Below, in pieces: positions 1 through 7,390 of a DNA stretch of 64,000 nt. The notes below the pieces were generated by a model. That model had not been told where the DNA came from. It made no database searches and worked only from the letters and a program-made list of their open reading frames with translations. This stretch comes from Hyphomicrobium facile (GTDB taxonomy: Bacteria; Pseudomonadota; Alphaproteobacteria; Rhizobiales; Hyphomicrobiaceae): the NCBI RefSeq assembly GCF_900116175.1, contig NZ_FPCH01000002.1, forward strand, positions 434,001 through 498,000. The letters run 5' to 3'. Each line of letters starts with the position of its first letter. The first letter of the stretch is position 1. The position numbers and the translations under genes were made by a program.

Positions 1-2023
1 GCCAGCGCAAGCCGAGAAGGATGAGCACCATCGTCACGACTTCGACCAGCAGCTGTGTGAGGGCGAGATCTGGCGCGGACAAGTAAATGAAGGTGATGCA
101 GGTAGCGAGCCCTGCTCCACCCATTAAAATGAGCGCCGCCAGCCGGTGAAACTTCGCCTGCTGCGCCGTCGCCAAAGCGCAAACGATGCCAATGATCCAG
201 ACGAGTGCGAACGCGGGGTCGATGGGCGTGAGCTCCATGGTCTCCGGCAGAAGCTTGTGGCCCACTAGCGGCAAAAACCCGGCGACAAGCGCGACGCAGA
301 CCAGAATTCGCAACTGCGTTTGTAGCCTCTGTGTACCCAGCAAGCCCAATATGCGTCGTGCCCAGGCGCTGACCGTGTCGCCCACCGACAGCCGGCTCTT
401 TGCCAAAACGAACAGGGGGCCGGTATCGAGGTTATAAACGCGGAGCACCGCGTAGGTCGCGACGCCGCCCGCGAGGGCGATGATGCTCATAAGAAACGGC
501 AGCGTGAAGCCGTGCCAAACCGCGAGATCGAACACAGGCGCATTGGGCCCCAGGACCGAGGCGACGGCGATATTCAGGAACGGCCCGATGGTCAAGTTCG
601 GTACGATGCCGACCACCAGACACACGACGACGAGAAGTTCGATGGGGAAGCGCATCCAGTGCGGCGGCTCTTTTGGCGTCCGAGGCAACGTGGCCGGCGG
701 ACCGAAGAATACGTCCCGGATAAACCGTAAGGAGTAGGCAACGCTGAACATGGCTGCCAGGGTCGCGACGTAGGGCAGAGCGTCGTCAAGCAACGACCCG
801 TTGTGCGTCGCGATGGTCTCCGCAAAGAACATCTCCTTGGATAGAAACCCGTTGAGCAGCGGCACGCCCGCCATCGCCGCAGCGGCGACCATCGCCAACG
901 TCGCCGTCACCGGCAAGAAGCGGTAAAGCCCGCTGAGCCGTCTGATGTCCCGCGTGCCGGTCTCGTGATCTATGATGCCGACCCCCATGAACAGCGACGC
1001 CTTGAACGTCGCATGGTTCAGCATGTGGAAGATGGCTGCCACCGTTGCGAGCGGCGAATCCAAGCCGAGAAGCAGCGTGATCAACCCCAGATGGCTGAGG
1101 GTGGAGTACGCCAGGACACTCTTGAGGTCGTTCTGGAACATGGCAAGGAACGCACCCATGACGAACGTCACGAGACCTGCCGAGCCTACGATGTAGAGCC
1201 AATAGTCGGTGCCGCCGAGCACCGGCCACAACCTTGCCAGCAGGAACACTCCCGCCTTCACCATTGTTGCCGAATGCAGGTACGCCGACACCGGCGTCGG
1301 CGCGGCCATGGCGCGCGGAAGCCAGAAGTGGAACGGAAACTGTGCGCTTTTTGTCAGCGCGCCGATGAGGATAAGAACCAGCGCGGGGAGATAGAGCGCG
1401 TGACCACGGATGACATCTCCGGCCGCGAGAACACGGTCGAGATCGTAGCTTCCAGCGATATGACCGAGCACGATAACGCCGGCGAACAGACATAGGCCGC
1501 CAGAGGCGGTAACTGTCAGTGCTATACGCGCGCCGGCCCGCGCGCTGGCGTCGTGATGCCAATAGCCGATCAGCAGGAATGAGAAAAAGCTCGTCAGCTC
1601 CCAAAAGAACACCAGCTGGATCAGGTTGCCCGAGAGCGCGATGCCGAGCATCGACCCCATGAAGGCGAGCAGAAACGCGAAGAAGCGCGGAACGGGATCC
1701 TCAGGCGACATGTAATACCGCGCATAGAGGAACACGAGGAACCCCACGCCGGTAATGAGAAGCGCGAAAATCCAGGCAAACCCGTCGACCCGCAGCACGA
1801 AGGAAAGCCCCGCTGACGGTATCCATTCGAACTCGGAACGGACAATCTGCTCATCCGCCATTGCGGGGTAGAGGAGCGACAGGGAGACCAGTACGCAAAG
1901 TGCGGTCCCGCAGGCCAACCACGCTTCCGCATTGCGCGCGTTTGTGGGGAGTAACGACGCGACGAGACTGCCGACGAACGGAAGTGCTATCGTCGCGAGT
2001 AGCAGCGTGTCGCTTGAGAACAT
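1..2023 (-). CDS. mrpA: Mrp-type Na+/H+ antiporter subunit A (3' end beyond window edge)
   Basis: About 674 codons of an integral membrane protein read without a stop from an ATG at 2023 to the left edge, so the C-terminus is missing. It matches the MrpA/MnhA/PhaA family, related to NuoL: many hydrophobic helices and the conserved proton-channel stretch HSATMVKAGVFLLAR around residues 250-264, followed by MLNHATFKASLFM. The last visible residues (SAPDLALTQLLVEVV) are the MrpA C-terminal extension rather than NuoL. The family assembles with MrpB-G in the inner membrane and exports Na+ or K+ in exchange for protons. The uspA-like gene ends 31 bp upstream on the same strand, so the two may be co-transcribed. 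Further mrp genes would lie left of the window. Confidence 0.88.
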   Translation of the reverse strand, partial: MFSSDTLLLATIALPFVGSLVASLLPTNARNAEAWLACGTALCVLVSLSLLYPAMADEQIVRSEFEWIPSAGLSFVLRVDGFAWIFALLITGVGFLVFLYARYYMSPEDPVPRFFAFLLAFMGSMLGIALSGNLIQLVFFWELTSFFSFLLIGYWHHDASARAGARIALTVTASGGLCLFAGVIVLGHIAGSYDLDRVLAAGDVIRGHALYLPALVLILIGALTKSAQFPFHFWLPRAMAAPTPVSAYLHSATMVKAGVFLLARLWPVLGGTDYWLYIVGSAGLVTFVMGAFLAMFQNDLKSVLAYSTLSHLGLITLLLGLDSPLATVAAIFHMLNHATFKASLFMGVGIIDHETGTRDIRRLSGLYRFLPVTATLAMVAAAAMAGVPLLNGFLSKEMFFAETIATHNGSLLDDALPYVATLAAMFSVAYSLRFIRDVFFGPPATLPRTPKEPPHWMRFPIELLVVVCLVVGIVPNLTIGPFLNIAVASVLGPNAPVFDLAVWHGFTLPFLMSIIALAGGVATYAVLRVYNLDTGPLFVLAKSRLSVGDTVSAWARRILGLLGTQRLQTQLRILVCVALVAGFLPLVGHKLLPETMELTPIDPAFALVWIIGIVCALATAQQAKFHRLAALILMGGAGLATCITFIYLSAPDLALTQLLVEVVTMVLILLGLRW

Positions 2024-2054
2024 CAATCCCGCATCTTGTTCGTGTTTCCGAAGA

Positions 2055-2918
2055 TCAGCTGGCCATCGAGCGTCTCGGCACCGCCAGAATATCTAATTCC
2101 ATCGTGCGCAACAGCTGCTCGGCGACACTTCCCAATAGCATCTTGGCCACTCCTGAACGGCCATGTGTCCCTACCACAAGAAGCTCAGGACCAATTGCGT
2201 CGACTGCCTTGGATATGACTGGGACCGGGTCGCCCTCCGCAACGTAATACGAACATCGTGCCGCGTCGAACGACCGCGACGTCAAATAACCCTGCAGCTC
2301 GGAGGTGGCTCGCTGCTGCTCAGTCTCGACATAGGCACTAATTCGTTCGTCCGTTACATCGGCGAACGCCAACTTCGATTTTGCAATCGCGTCGAAAGCA
2401 TGAACGACTGTGACGCGCGCATCGTCGAGGATCCCAAGGGCGCTTGCGCAAGACAAAGCGTTTGTTGATGTGTCCGACAGATCCAGAGCGATGAGCACAC
2501 TCCCATAAGCCTGTGCAGCTTCACTATTCACCATAAGAACCGGCCACGTACCCGTGCGGATGACGCGCTCGATTGTTGTGCCCACGAAAACATCGCGCAG
2601 GAGCTGTTTTCGGTGGCAGCCCATGACAATCAAGTTGGCATTCACCGCAGTGGCCACTTTCATGATTGCATCATGCGGCGCCCCGATTGCAACACTCGGA
2701 TGACACTGCACGTCGCGCAGCTCAGGGATCGACGCAATCTGCTCGTCGAGGATCTTGCGGCTTTCGGCGACTTCGAGGGCGACCAGCGCTTCCGGCTCTT
2801 CATCCACAATGTGAAGGAGTGTGAGCTCAGCGCCGGACTGGCGCGCAAGCACCGCCGCTTGTCGAATTGCCCGATGGGCTCGGGTTGAAAAATCTGTAGC
2901 AGCAAGAATGCGCTTCAT
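2055..2918 (-). CDS. Universal stress protein, two tandem UspA domains
   Basis: A 287-residue cytoplasmic protein made of two Usp domains (about 1-135 and 140-285). The second carries the ATP-binding signature GTHGRSGVAKMLLGS near residue 255. In the first domain the equivalent loop (GCHRKQLLRDVFVGT) lacks the normal glycine spacing, so only one domain may bind nucleotide. The ATG at 2918 is chosen because GAGGAGAAGG lies just upstream and MKRILAATDFS is a typical Usp N-terminus; the frame stays open 31 codons further but without family-like sequence. It precedes mrpA on the same strand, which suggests a stress or pH-response unit. Specific ligand unknown. Confidence 0.9.
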   Translation of the reverse strand: MKRILAATDFSTRAHRAIRQAAVLARQSGAELTLLHIVDEEPEALVALEVAESRKILDEQIASIPELRDVQCHPSVAIGAPHDAIMKVATAVNANLIVMGCHRKQLLRDVFVGTTIERVIRTGTWPVLMVNSEAAQAYGSVLIALDLSDTSTNALSCASALGILDDARVTVVHAFDAIAKSKLAFADVTDERISAYVETEQQRATSELQGYLTSRSFDAARCSYYVAEGDPVPVISKAVDAIGPELLVVGTHGRSGVAKMLLGSVAEQLLRTMELDILAVPRRSMAS

Positions 2919-3059
2919 CTGCCTTCTCCTCGTTGCAGGTGCGCACGATCTCCCTGCTCTCGCGCGAGCCTTTCGCTCGGTCGACGCGCCACGCACCCGT
3001 ACGAGACCCACGATTCGAGCATGGTCACCCTCGCGTTCGCGAGCACGCCTCGTCCTTGA

Positions 3060-3479
3060 TCAGGAACTCGTCGATCGTTGTACCACAGAAATGACCCTCA
3101 ACTTGTGGGGACGCCCATCATTCCCTTGAAGCATCATCATTTGACCGGCTGACAGACCGAACAGTGCGGCGCCGACAGGCGTAAGGATCGAAATCTTTCC
3201 CGCGTCGATGTCCGCGTCGCGTGGATACACGATTTCCACGCGACGACGGTTGGTATCGTCCAGGACGAATTCGACGCGCGAGTTCATGCGAACCACATTC
3301 CGAGGCACCTTCTCTTCGGAAACGACATGGGCTCGTTCGAGCTCGCGGAGAAGGCTTTGAGCCGCGTCACGCGACCGCTGAGTTAAGTCAGCCGCAGTCG
3401 CCAGCGTAAACAGGCTGCGTTCTTCATTTTCGCTAACGAAAATCTGCGGCAGTGCCTCGGACACAGGGTGAAACAACAT
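3060..3479 (-). CDS. rnk: Regulator of nucleoside diphosphate kinase, GreA/GreB-type (Rnk)
   Basis: A 139-residue protein with a GreA/GreB C-terminal domain: the second half (RVEFVLDD...RRVEIVYPRDADIDAGKISILTPVGAALFGLSAGQ) follows the Rnk/Gre pattern ending in a VISVVQR strand. Rnk-family proteins bind RNA polymerase near the secondary channel, and some affect nucleoside diphosphate kinase levels. The N-terminal coiled coil is too short for transcript cleavage by a true Gre factor. ATG at 3479 is preceded by TTGAGGTC at good spacing; a TTG four codons upstream is the alternative. The uspA-like gene follows 141 bp downstream on the same strand. Confidence 0.85.
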   Translation of the reverse strand: MLFHPVSEALPQIFVSENEERSLFTLATAADLTQRSRDAAQSLLRELERAHVVSEEKVPRNVVRMNSRVEFVLDDTNRRRVEIVYPRDADIDAGKISILTPVGAALFGLSAGQMMMLQGNDGRPHKLRVISVVQRSTSS

Positions 3480-4010
3480 GGGTGACCTCAATTAATTTTA
3501 GCACGCAGCCAATTCGCACGGACGGGTTCGGCGCGCGACCGGCTGACGCGTATCAAGCGCGGAGGCGCTTGGTGCACGATGTGCGAAACGTTTTGTGTGA
3601 AAGGTTGTTCGTCCCCCGGACTCAGGGGCGCAAGGCGAGCCGAGCCGGGGCTAAATTCCCGTGACGTCAGATCCCGCTAAGGGAAGTTTCGAATAAAAGC
3701 CAGTCTCTATGAACATGACCGAATAATGGGAAATGCAGCGGTGTTCGTCAACGGGCGTAAGGTCCCAGTTGAAATGTTCGTCTCTCAGTTCCTCGTGCTC
3801 TGTTTTGTGATTGAGCAGTGTCGCTTCATTCCAAAGCGTCTTGGCTGCCCTGCGCGGCCGAGCGGATACCGAACGAAATGCGATCTTAATCTTCTCGAGC
3901 GGATGACGTCCGTATGTTCATCAGCACCACGGGACGACTTGAGTAACCGCAGAGATGCGGCGCAGCGAGCCGACGAGGTTTGCAGTCCGCTGCGCCGTCG
4001 TGATCAGTTT
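3480..4010. other. Gene-poor stretch with no supported gene
   Basis: About 530 bp between the rnk start and a small basic ORF. A 111-codon plus-strand frame at 3726-4061 has no recognisable motif and irregular composition. On the minus strand an open frame across roughly 3690-3900 lacks a convincing start. No gene is supported; the stretch adjoins decayed gene fragments, so it may be old coding sequence. Confidence 0.5.
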
Positions 4011-4160
4011 TTACGTGCCAGTTTGTGCTGGCTGTACAGCTTGAAGACTTGCATATCCTGATATTTTTTTCTTCTCGCGCTTCCTGTTGTTGCGACCTTC
4101 ATAGGCATAATTGCGGGGGGGAACAGGCAGGTTGCGGCCCTTACTCTTGCGCTTTGCCAT
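4011..4160 (-). CDS. Small, very basic hypothetical ORF, possibly frameshifted
   Basis: ATG at 4160 follows a good ribosome site (AAAGGAAA, about 8 nt away) and opens a 49-codon frame beginning MAKRKSKGRNLPVPPRNYA, rich in Lys and Arg. In a run of seven adenines (minus strand) the frame continues as KKKISGYASLQ and stops. Removing one A would give a more natural ending, KKKYQDMQVFKLYSQHKLARK, and 51 codons in total. Either the gene is broken, the read has a homopolymer error, or slippage is used. Size and charge recall small nucleic-acid-binding proteins, but no family is recognised. Confidence 0.4.
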   Translation of the reverse strand: MAKRKSKGRNLPVPPRNYAYEGRNNRKREKKKISGYASLQAVQPAQTGT

Positions 4161-4599
4161 CTCGGTTTCCTTTAGCTTTCTGAACTCGTCGCCTCTTCAG
4201 ACTTCGCTCGAGCTGCGGCGTGGCAAGCATCGATGAAGAAGGCGAACGCCTGCTGTTGATGTTTTGTGGAAGGAGCTAGGCGTCAGGCCGAAGTCAGCAT
4301 CCGGCTTGCGGCGGAGATGCCGTTCAGCTCAAAAGCAGCCAAAACAAGCGAGGTAATGCTCGTCGGAGTTCAGGCCTGCGGGTATCGCACTGAGACCTAC
4401 ATTCATAGCTCCGCTGTGCGTTCGCTTTATGCGGCCACACAGTCCACTCATCGATGTATGTGAGGACGTCCCGGGTCTGGTCGCTTACTGCTTGGTCAAG
4501 GGGCAGTAACGACGGCCCGGGCCAAGACATGTTTGACGAAGCGCCGAGCGATAGAGAGGGTAGGAAGCTGTAACATGCTGCTGAAGATAGGCAGAGTTT
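4161..4599. other. Gene-poor stretch, no supported gene
   Basis: Short open frames exist on both strands (4266-4463 plus, 4324-4674 minus) but none has a ribosome site with a recognisable product. The stretch lies directly downstream of the decayed MarR remnant and upstream of the small basic ORF. I see nothing else in it. Confidence 0.45.
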
Positions 4600-4904
4600 G
4601 GAGGAAGTCAACTTTAAGCCGGCGTTGCCGAACAGCTCAGCAAGTGGCGCACAACGCGCCGCCAATTCTCGCAATTCACGGGCGGACGCATCATGAGTTC
4701 GCTGACTGGATTACTTCGTCTCGCCGCGCGCCGTTCCGGCTTTTTTTCGTGCGTAGAACTTCGCAGGCGCTTGCTCAAACTGATCGAGTAGACGGCAGTG
4801 TGGTGGCGGACCATCAACCGCTCGGAGATGTCCTTGATGCCCAACTCGCGCTCTGACCCCAGGATTGCAGGCAACGCCTGATACTGGTGTTGACTGAGGC
4901 CGGC
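4600..4904 (-). pseudogene. MarR-family regulator remnant (frameshifted, headless)
   Basis: Minus-strand translation from about 4904 reads [14 protein letters not shown]...[18 protein letters not shown], the helix-turn-helix region of MarR-type regulators (usual form: GLTPQQHQALLAI...ITIGELAERLQIRHHSAVGLVDRL). It then loses the frame after ISLSKRL; a neighbouring frame resumes a MarR-like C-terminus, SARELRELAARCAPLAELF, at about 4690-4630. The N-terminal dimerisation helix is missing, replaced directly by the FAD-reductase remnant. The gene cannot make an intact regulator. Confidence 0.6.
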
Positions 4905-4914
4905 CTTGGACCGC

Positions 4915-5007
4915 AAGCTCAAGTTCGGGCCGGACACCAATCCCAACAGCAACGAGATCCGCACCAAGCCGCGCGCCGTTCTTCAGCGTGACACCGGTCT
5001 CGTCGAT
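4915..5007 (-). pseudogene. Remnant of an FAD-dependent pyridine-nucleotide reductase
   Basis: A 31-residue fragment, containing [20 protein letters not shown] and VRPELEL, matches the strand-loop-strand region of ferredoxin- or rubredoxin-reductase-like flavoproteins (typical: V.L.DG..L.ADLVVVGIGVRPN..LA). It is in frame with the transaldolase fragment that precedes it and ends where the MarR fragment starts. Neither FAD- nor NAD-binding GxGxxG motif is present, so this is only a scrap. Confidence 0.55.
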
Positions 5008-5155
5008 GATATTGATATTGAGACCGGCGCCGATCAGCTTGCGGATGGCAGGAGTCCCCGCAGGTGTGCCGGGGACTTTCACCATGAGGTTCGGGCGGCC
5101 GACTTCGGTCCAAAGCATTTTTGCTTCGGCAACCGTCGTCTCAGTTCGTGATGAG
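5008..5155 (-). pseudogene. Transaldolase remnant
   Basis: The minus-strand frame reads [20 protein letters not shown], then [23 protein letters not shown], a close match to the central part of transaldolase (...EARRLW..VDRPNLMIKVPGT..G.PAI..LI.EGINVNVTLLF). KVP contains the Schiff-base lysine region of the enzyme. The match stops exactly where TLLF should follow and becomes flavoprotein-like sequence without leaving the frame. About 50 of roughly 350 residues remain. Confidence 0.65.
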
Positions 5156-5387
5156 ATACTCTGCTTGGTGAAATGAACGGCGCTGCGGTTAAAGCTGTTT
5201 GAAACGGTCTACCCTTGTAATTTTCGGAACAGGTACTATGTAAGGCATATCGGTTTTGGCATCTTACGCCGTTTGCCCCCAGTTATCATGGGCGCTCATT
5301 CAGACGAAATCCAAACATCGACGCTCATGATCAACCGCGCGCAAGCGTTGCTGATTTTTATTTCTCAAGCGAAAGAAAACGAAAACA

Positions 5388-5597
5388 ATGCAAGTTGGTA
5401 CCGTTAAATTCTACAACGATCAAAAAGGCTTCGGCTTTATCGCGCCGGACAACGGTGGTCCGGACGTGTTTGTCCACGCGACCGCTCTTGAGCGCGCCGG
5501 GATGCAAAACCTCTCCGAAGGTCAGAAGGTCTCGTTCGACACCGAGAAGGACAGTCGTTCGGGCAAGATGGCCGTCGGGAACATCGCCGCCGTCTAA
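5388..5597 (+). CDS. cspA: Cold-shock protein, CspA family
   Basis: A 69-residue single cold-shock domain (OB fold) that binds single-stranded RNA and DNA. Both RNA-binding motifs are intact: RNP1 as KGFGFI at residues 13-18 and RNP2 as [26 protein letters not shown] is the usual start of alphaproteobacterial Csp proteins. The ATG at 5388 lies after an A-rich leader with only a weak GAAAG ribosome site; leaders of cold-shock genes are often structured. A strong terminator hairpin lies about 80 bp downstream, so it is probably monocistronic. Confidence 0.95.
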   Translation: MQVGTVKFYNDQKGFGFIAPDNGGPDVFVHATALERAGMQNLSEGQKVSFDTEKDSRSGKMAVGNIAAV

Positions 5598-5676
5598 GTC
5601 GGCTGCTGTCCGCTCATCATTTGATCGCGATTGATCGCGACCGACTTTTGAGTGCAGGCAACGCCTTAAGCTTCAG

Positions 5677-5714
5677 GCCCCGCTACTGGATGCCAGTGGC
5701 GGGGCTTCCCTTTT
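5677..5714 (+). terminator. Rho-independent terminator after cspA
   Basis: A 13-bp stem (GCCCCGCTACTGG paired with CCAGTGGCGGGGC, one T-G wobble) closes a 3-nt loop and is followed by TTCCCTTTT. It fits an intrinsic terminator for the cold-shock gene ending 80 bp upstream. The open frame of the following acetyltransferase overlaps it but starts further downstream. Confidence 0.75.
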
Positions 5715-5768
5715 GCGGGGCGTTTTACGGGGGCGCACGCGAAAAGCGGCGTCTTTGATGGAGCGTGC

Positions 5769-6281
5769 ATTATCGAAAATCGAGAGGCTATTGGCCTTAT
5801 CGGCAGTGCCGCCGTCGGCAGCGACAGTACGCGCATTCGCGTTGCAACTGTCGGCGATCTTGCGGAGATCGTTACATGCTTAGAACTGGCGTTCGCGTCG
5901 TTTAACGAATTTGAAGACAGCGAAGATGCCCCACTGCCCGACGACCTAGAATCGCAAATTATCGAGGGTTCGGTCCGTCTGATCTGCAACGGGACGCAGG
6001 TCCTTGGCTACATCTCGTTCTGGCCCGTTGCCCATCAGATGTTCATAGACACACTGGCTGTATTGCCCACGCATCATCGGCAAGGACTTGGCAGCAAATT
6101 ACTAGCGTTTGCGGATATGGAAACTTTGCGGCTCGGTTTCAAAGCAGTGACTCTGTTTACCAAAGCCAGGATGACGGGCAACTCGCAGTTCTATCAAAGA
6201 CGGGGCTACCGAGAGACCGGGCGCTGTGACGATGACGGTTTTTGCCGGGTATTCTACACGAAGACGTTTCAACCGCGGTAA
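5769..6281 (+). CDS. GNAT-family N-acetyltransferase with no canonical start codon
   Basis: The frame encodes a GNAT domain: RIRVATVGDLAEIVTCLELAF as the first helix region, FIDTLAVLPTHHRQGLGSKLL with the acetyl-CoA loop (R/QxxGxG/A), and FYQRRGY near the end. The frame is open from a TAA at about 5668, yet no ATG, GTG or TTG occurs in it before the ATG at 6039, which would remove the first half of the domain. An ATT at 5769 is preceded by GGAG at ideal spacing and may be the start. Otherwise the gene is 5'-truncated or frameshifted. Substrate unknown. Confidence 0.6.
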   Translation: MIENREAIGLIGSAAVGSDSTRIRVATVGDLAEIVTCLELAFASFNEFEDSEDAPLPDDLESQIIEGSVRLICNGTQVLGYISFWPVAHQMFIDTLAVLPTHHRQGLGSKLLAFADMETLRLGFKAVTLFTKARMTGNSQFYQRRGYRETGRCDDDGFCRVFYTKTFQPR

Positions 6282-6592
6282 TTGCAGAGGCAGTGCTCTA
6301 TGCGCCGTCGTTTCCGTGGCTCCCAGCGAGAAGCGGAAGAGAAGCGGGCTCGCCAAGTTCTGCTACGACCCGAAGCAGACACTATCAGTTCTAGGGGACA
6401 GACCGTCGCGAGGAAGAAAAATAGGCTATCCGGAAGCCGGCGGCGTAAATCAGTGCCTGACGGAGTGAAAAAAATTTACCAAATTCACTCGCATCGCGAC
6501 GCAACGACAACGGATCCGTTTGACTAGAGGTAAGGCCCGGCTGAGAGTGGAGAAAGACGGGCGGGGTACTGCATATCCAGAGCGAGGCGGGT
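6282..6592. other. Intergenic stretch, nothing recognised
   Basis: About 310 bp between the acetyltransferase stop and the DUF2092 gene. Short frames are Arg-rich and have no family character. The last bases (GCGAGGCGGG) are the ribosome site of the next gene. Confidence 0.5.
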
Positions 6593-7381
6593 ATGAAGTG
6601 GCCAATCACTTTCCCAAGATTTCTTTCAATTCGATTTCTGACGTTCCTGCTTTCCTTCAGCGTGTTTCCGATAACCATCTCCGTTGCGCAAAGCGTGCCG
6701 CAATCGGCTGCGCAACAAGCGAATGCGGACGACACGAGGGCAGTCTTCAAGAGATTGAACGACTATCTGAGAAGCAGCGACGTTCAGTTCCAGACGTCCT
6801 ACGATTCGCGCAATACGTCGCTTGGCCCTTCTCGAGGCACGGCCAGGTTTTTTGTAGCGCGTCCGAACCTGCTCAGAGTTGAACTCTCCGGAAACGGCTT
6901 TGCATATTTGATCGTGTCGGACGGAACGGTGTTCACAATTTACGACGAGAAAAAGCGAAAATACGCGCAGCTTCCGGCACCGGAAAAGCCGATCCAGGCC
7001 GTAAACCTATTTACCGGCTTAGCCGTGTTTGAAGCGCAGGTGCTTCGATTTCTCGGCGCCATTAGCGATGTCGCAAATGGCGATCCGAGCGTGAGGACCG
7101 ATGCCGGCGGATTGGAACGCGTTCAGGATGCGCAATGCAATCGATACAGCATCGGATATGCATCCGACCGGGATGCGGACAAATGGGATGTTTGGCTTGA
7201 GAACAGCGGTGTTCCACTCCCCTGTAAGAGTGTGTTGATGAGCCAGAACAACGGGAATGTGCAGACAAACCTGTACGATTGGACGAATGGCCGATCTCCG
7301 CCCGATACCTTCACGTTCAACCCACCGGCAGGAAGCACGAAGGTCGGCATTGGTGATTTGGATATGCGGTCGCCATACTGA
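6593..7381 (+). CDS. DUF2092-family periplasmic protein (LolA-like fold)
   Basis: A 262-residue exported protein. Residues 1-32 form a signal peptide (basic start, hydrophobic FLTFLLSFSVFPITIS core, then VAQS). The mature part has the DUF2092 pattern: an amphipathic opening helix, YDSRNTSLGPSRGTARFFVARPNLLRVEL, YLIVSDGTVFTIYDEKKRKYAQLPAP, and a closing section where a conserved DWTNG..PPDTFTFNPPAG marks the end. The family resembles LolA/LolB lipoprotein carriers, but its function is not established. It ends 9 bp before the convergent RND permease gene and appears monocistronic. Confidence 0.8.
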   Translation: MKWPITFPRFLSIRFLTFLLSFSVFPITISVAQSVPQSAAQQANADDTRAVFKRLNDYLRSSDVQFQTSYDSRNTSLGPSRGTARFFVARPNLLRVELSGNGFAYLIVSDGTVFTIYDEKKRKYAQLPAPEKPIQAVNLFTGLAVFEAQVLRFLGAISDVANGDPSVRTDAGGLERVQDAQCNRYSIGYASDRDADKWDVWLENSGVPLPCKSVLMSQNNGNVQTNLYDWTNGRSPPDTFTFNPPAGSTKVGIGDLDMRSPY

Positions 7382-7390
7382 GGCGAATTC

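Noticed and set aside
786-1604. A 272-codon minus-strand frame rich in Arg and His
   Set aside because: It lies inside the MrpA gene in another frame; the MrpA frame gives conserved membrane sequence, this one does not.
3726-4061. A 111-codon plus-strand ORF after rnk
   Set aside because: No ribosome site, no family, and it overlaps a better-supported minus-strand small ORF.
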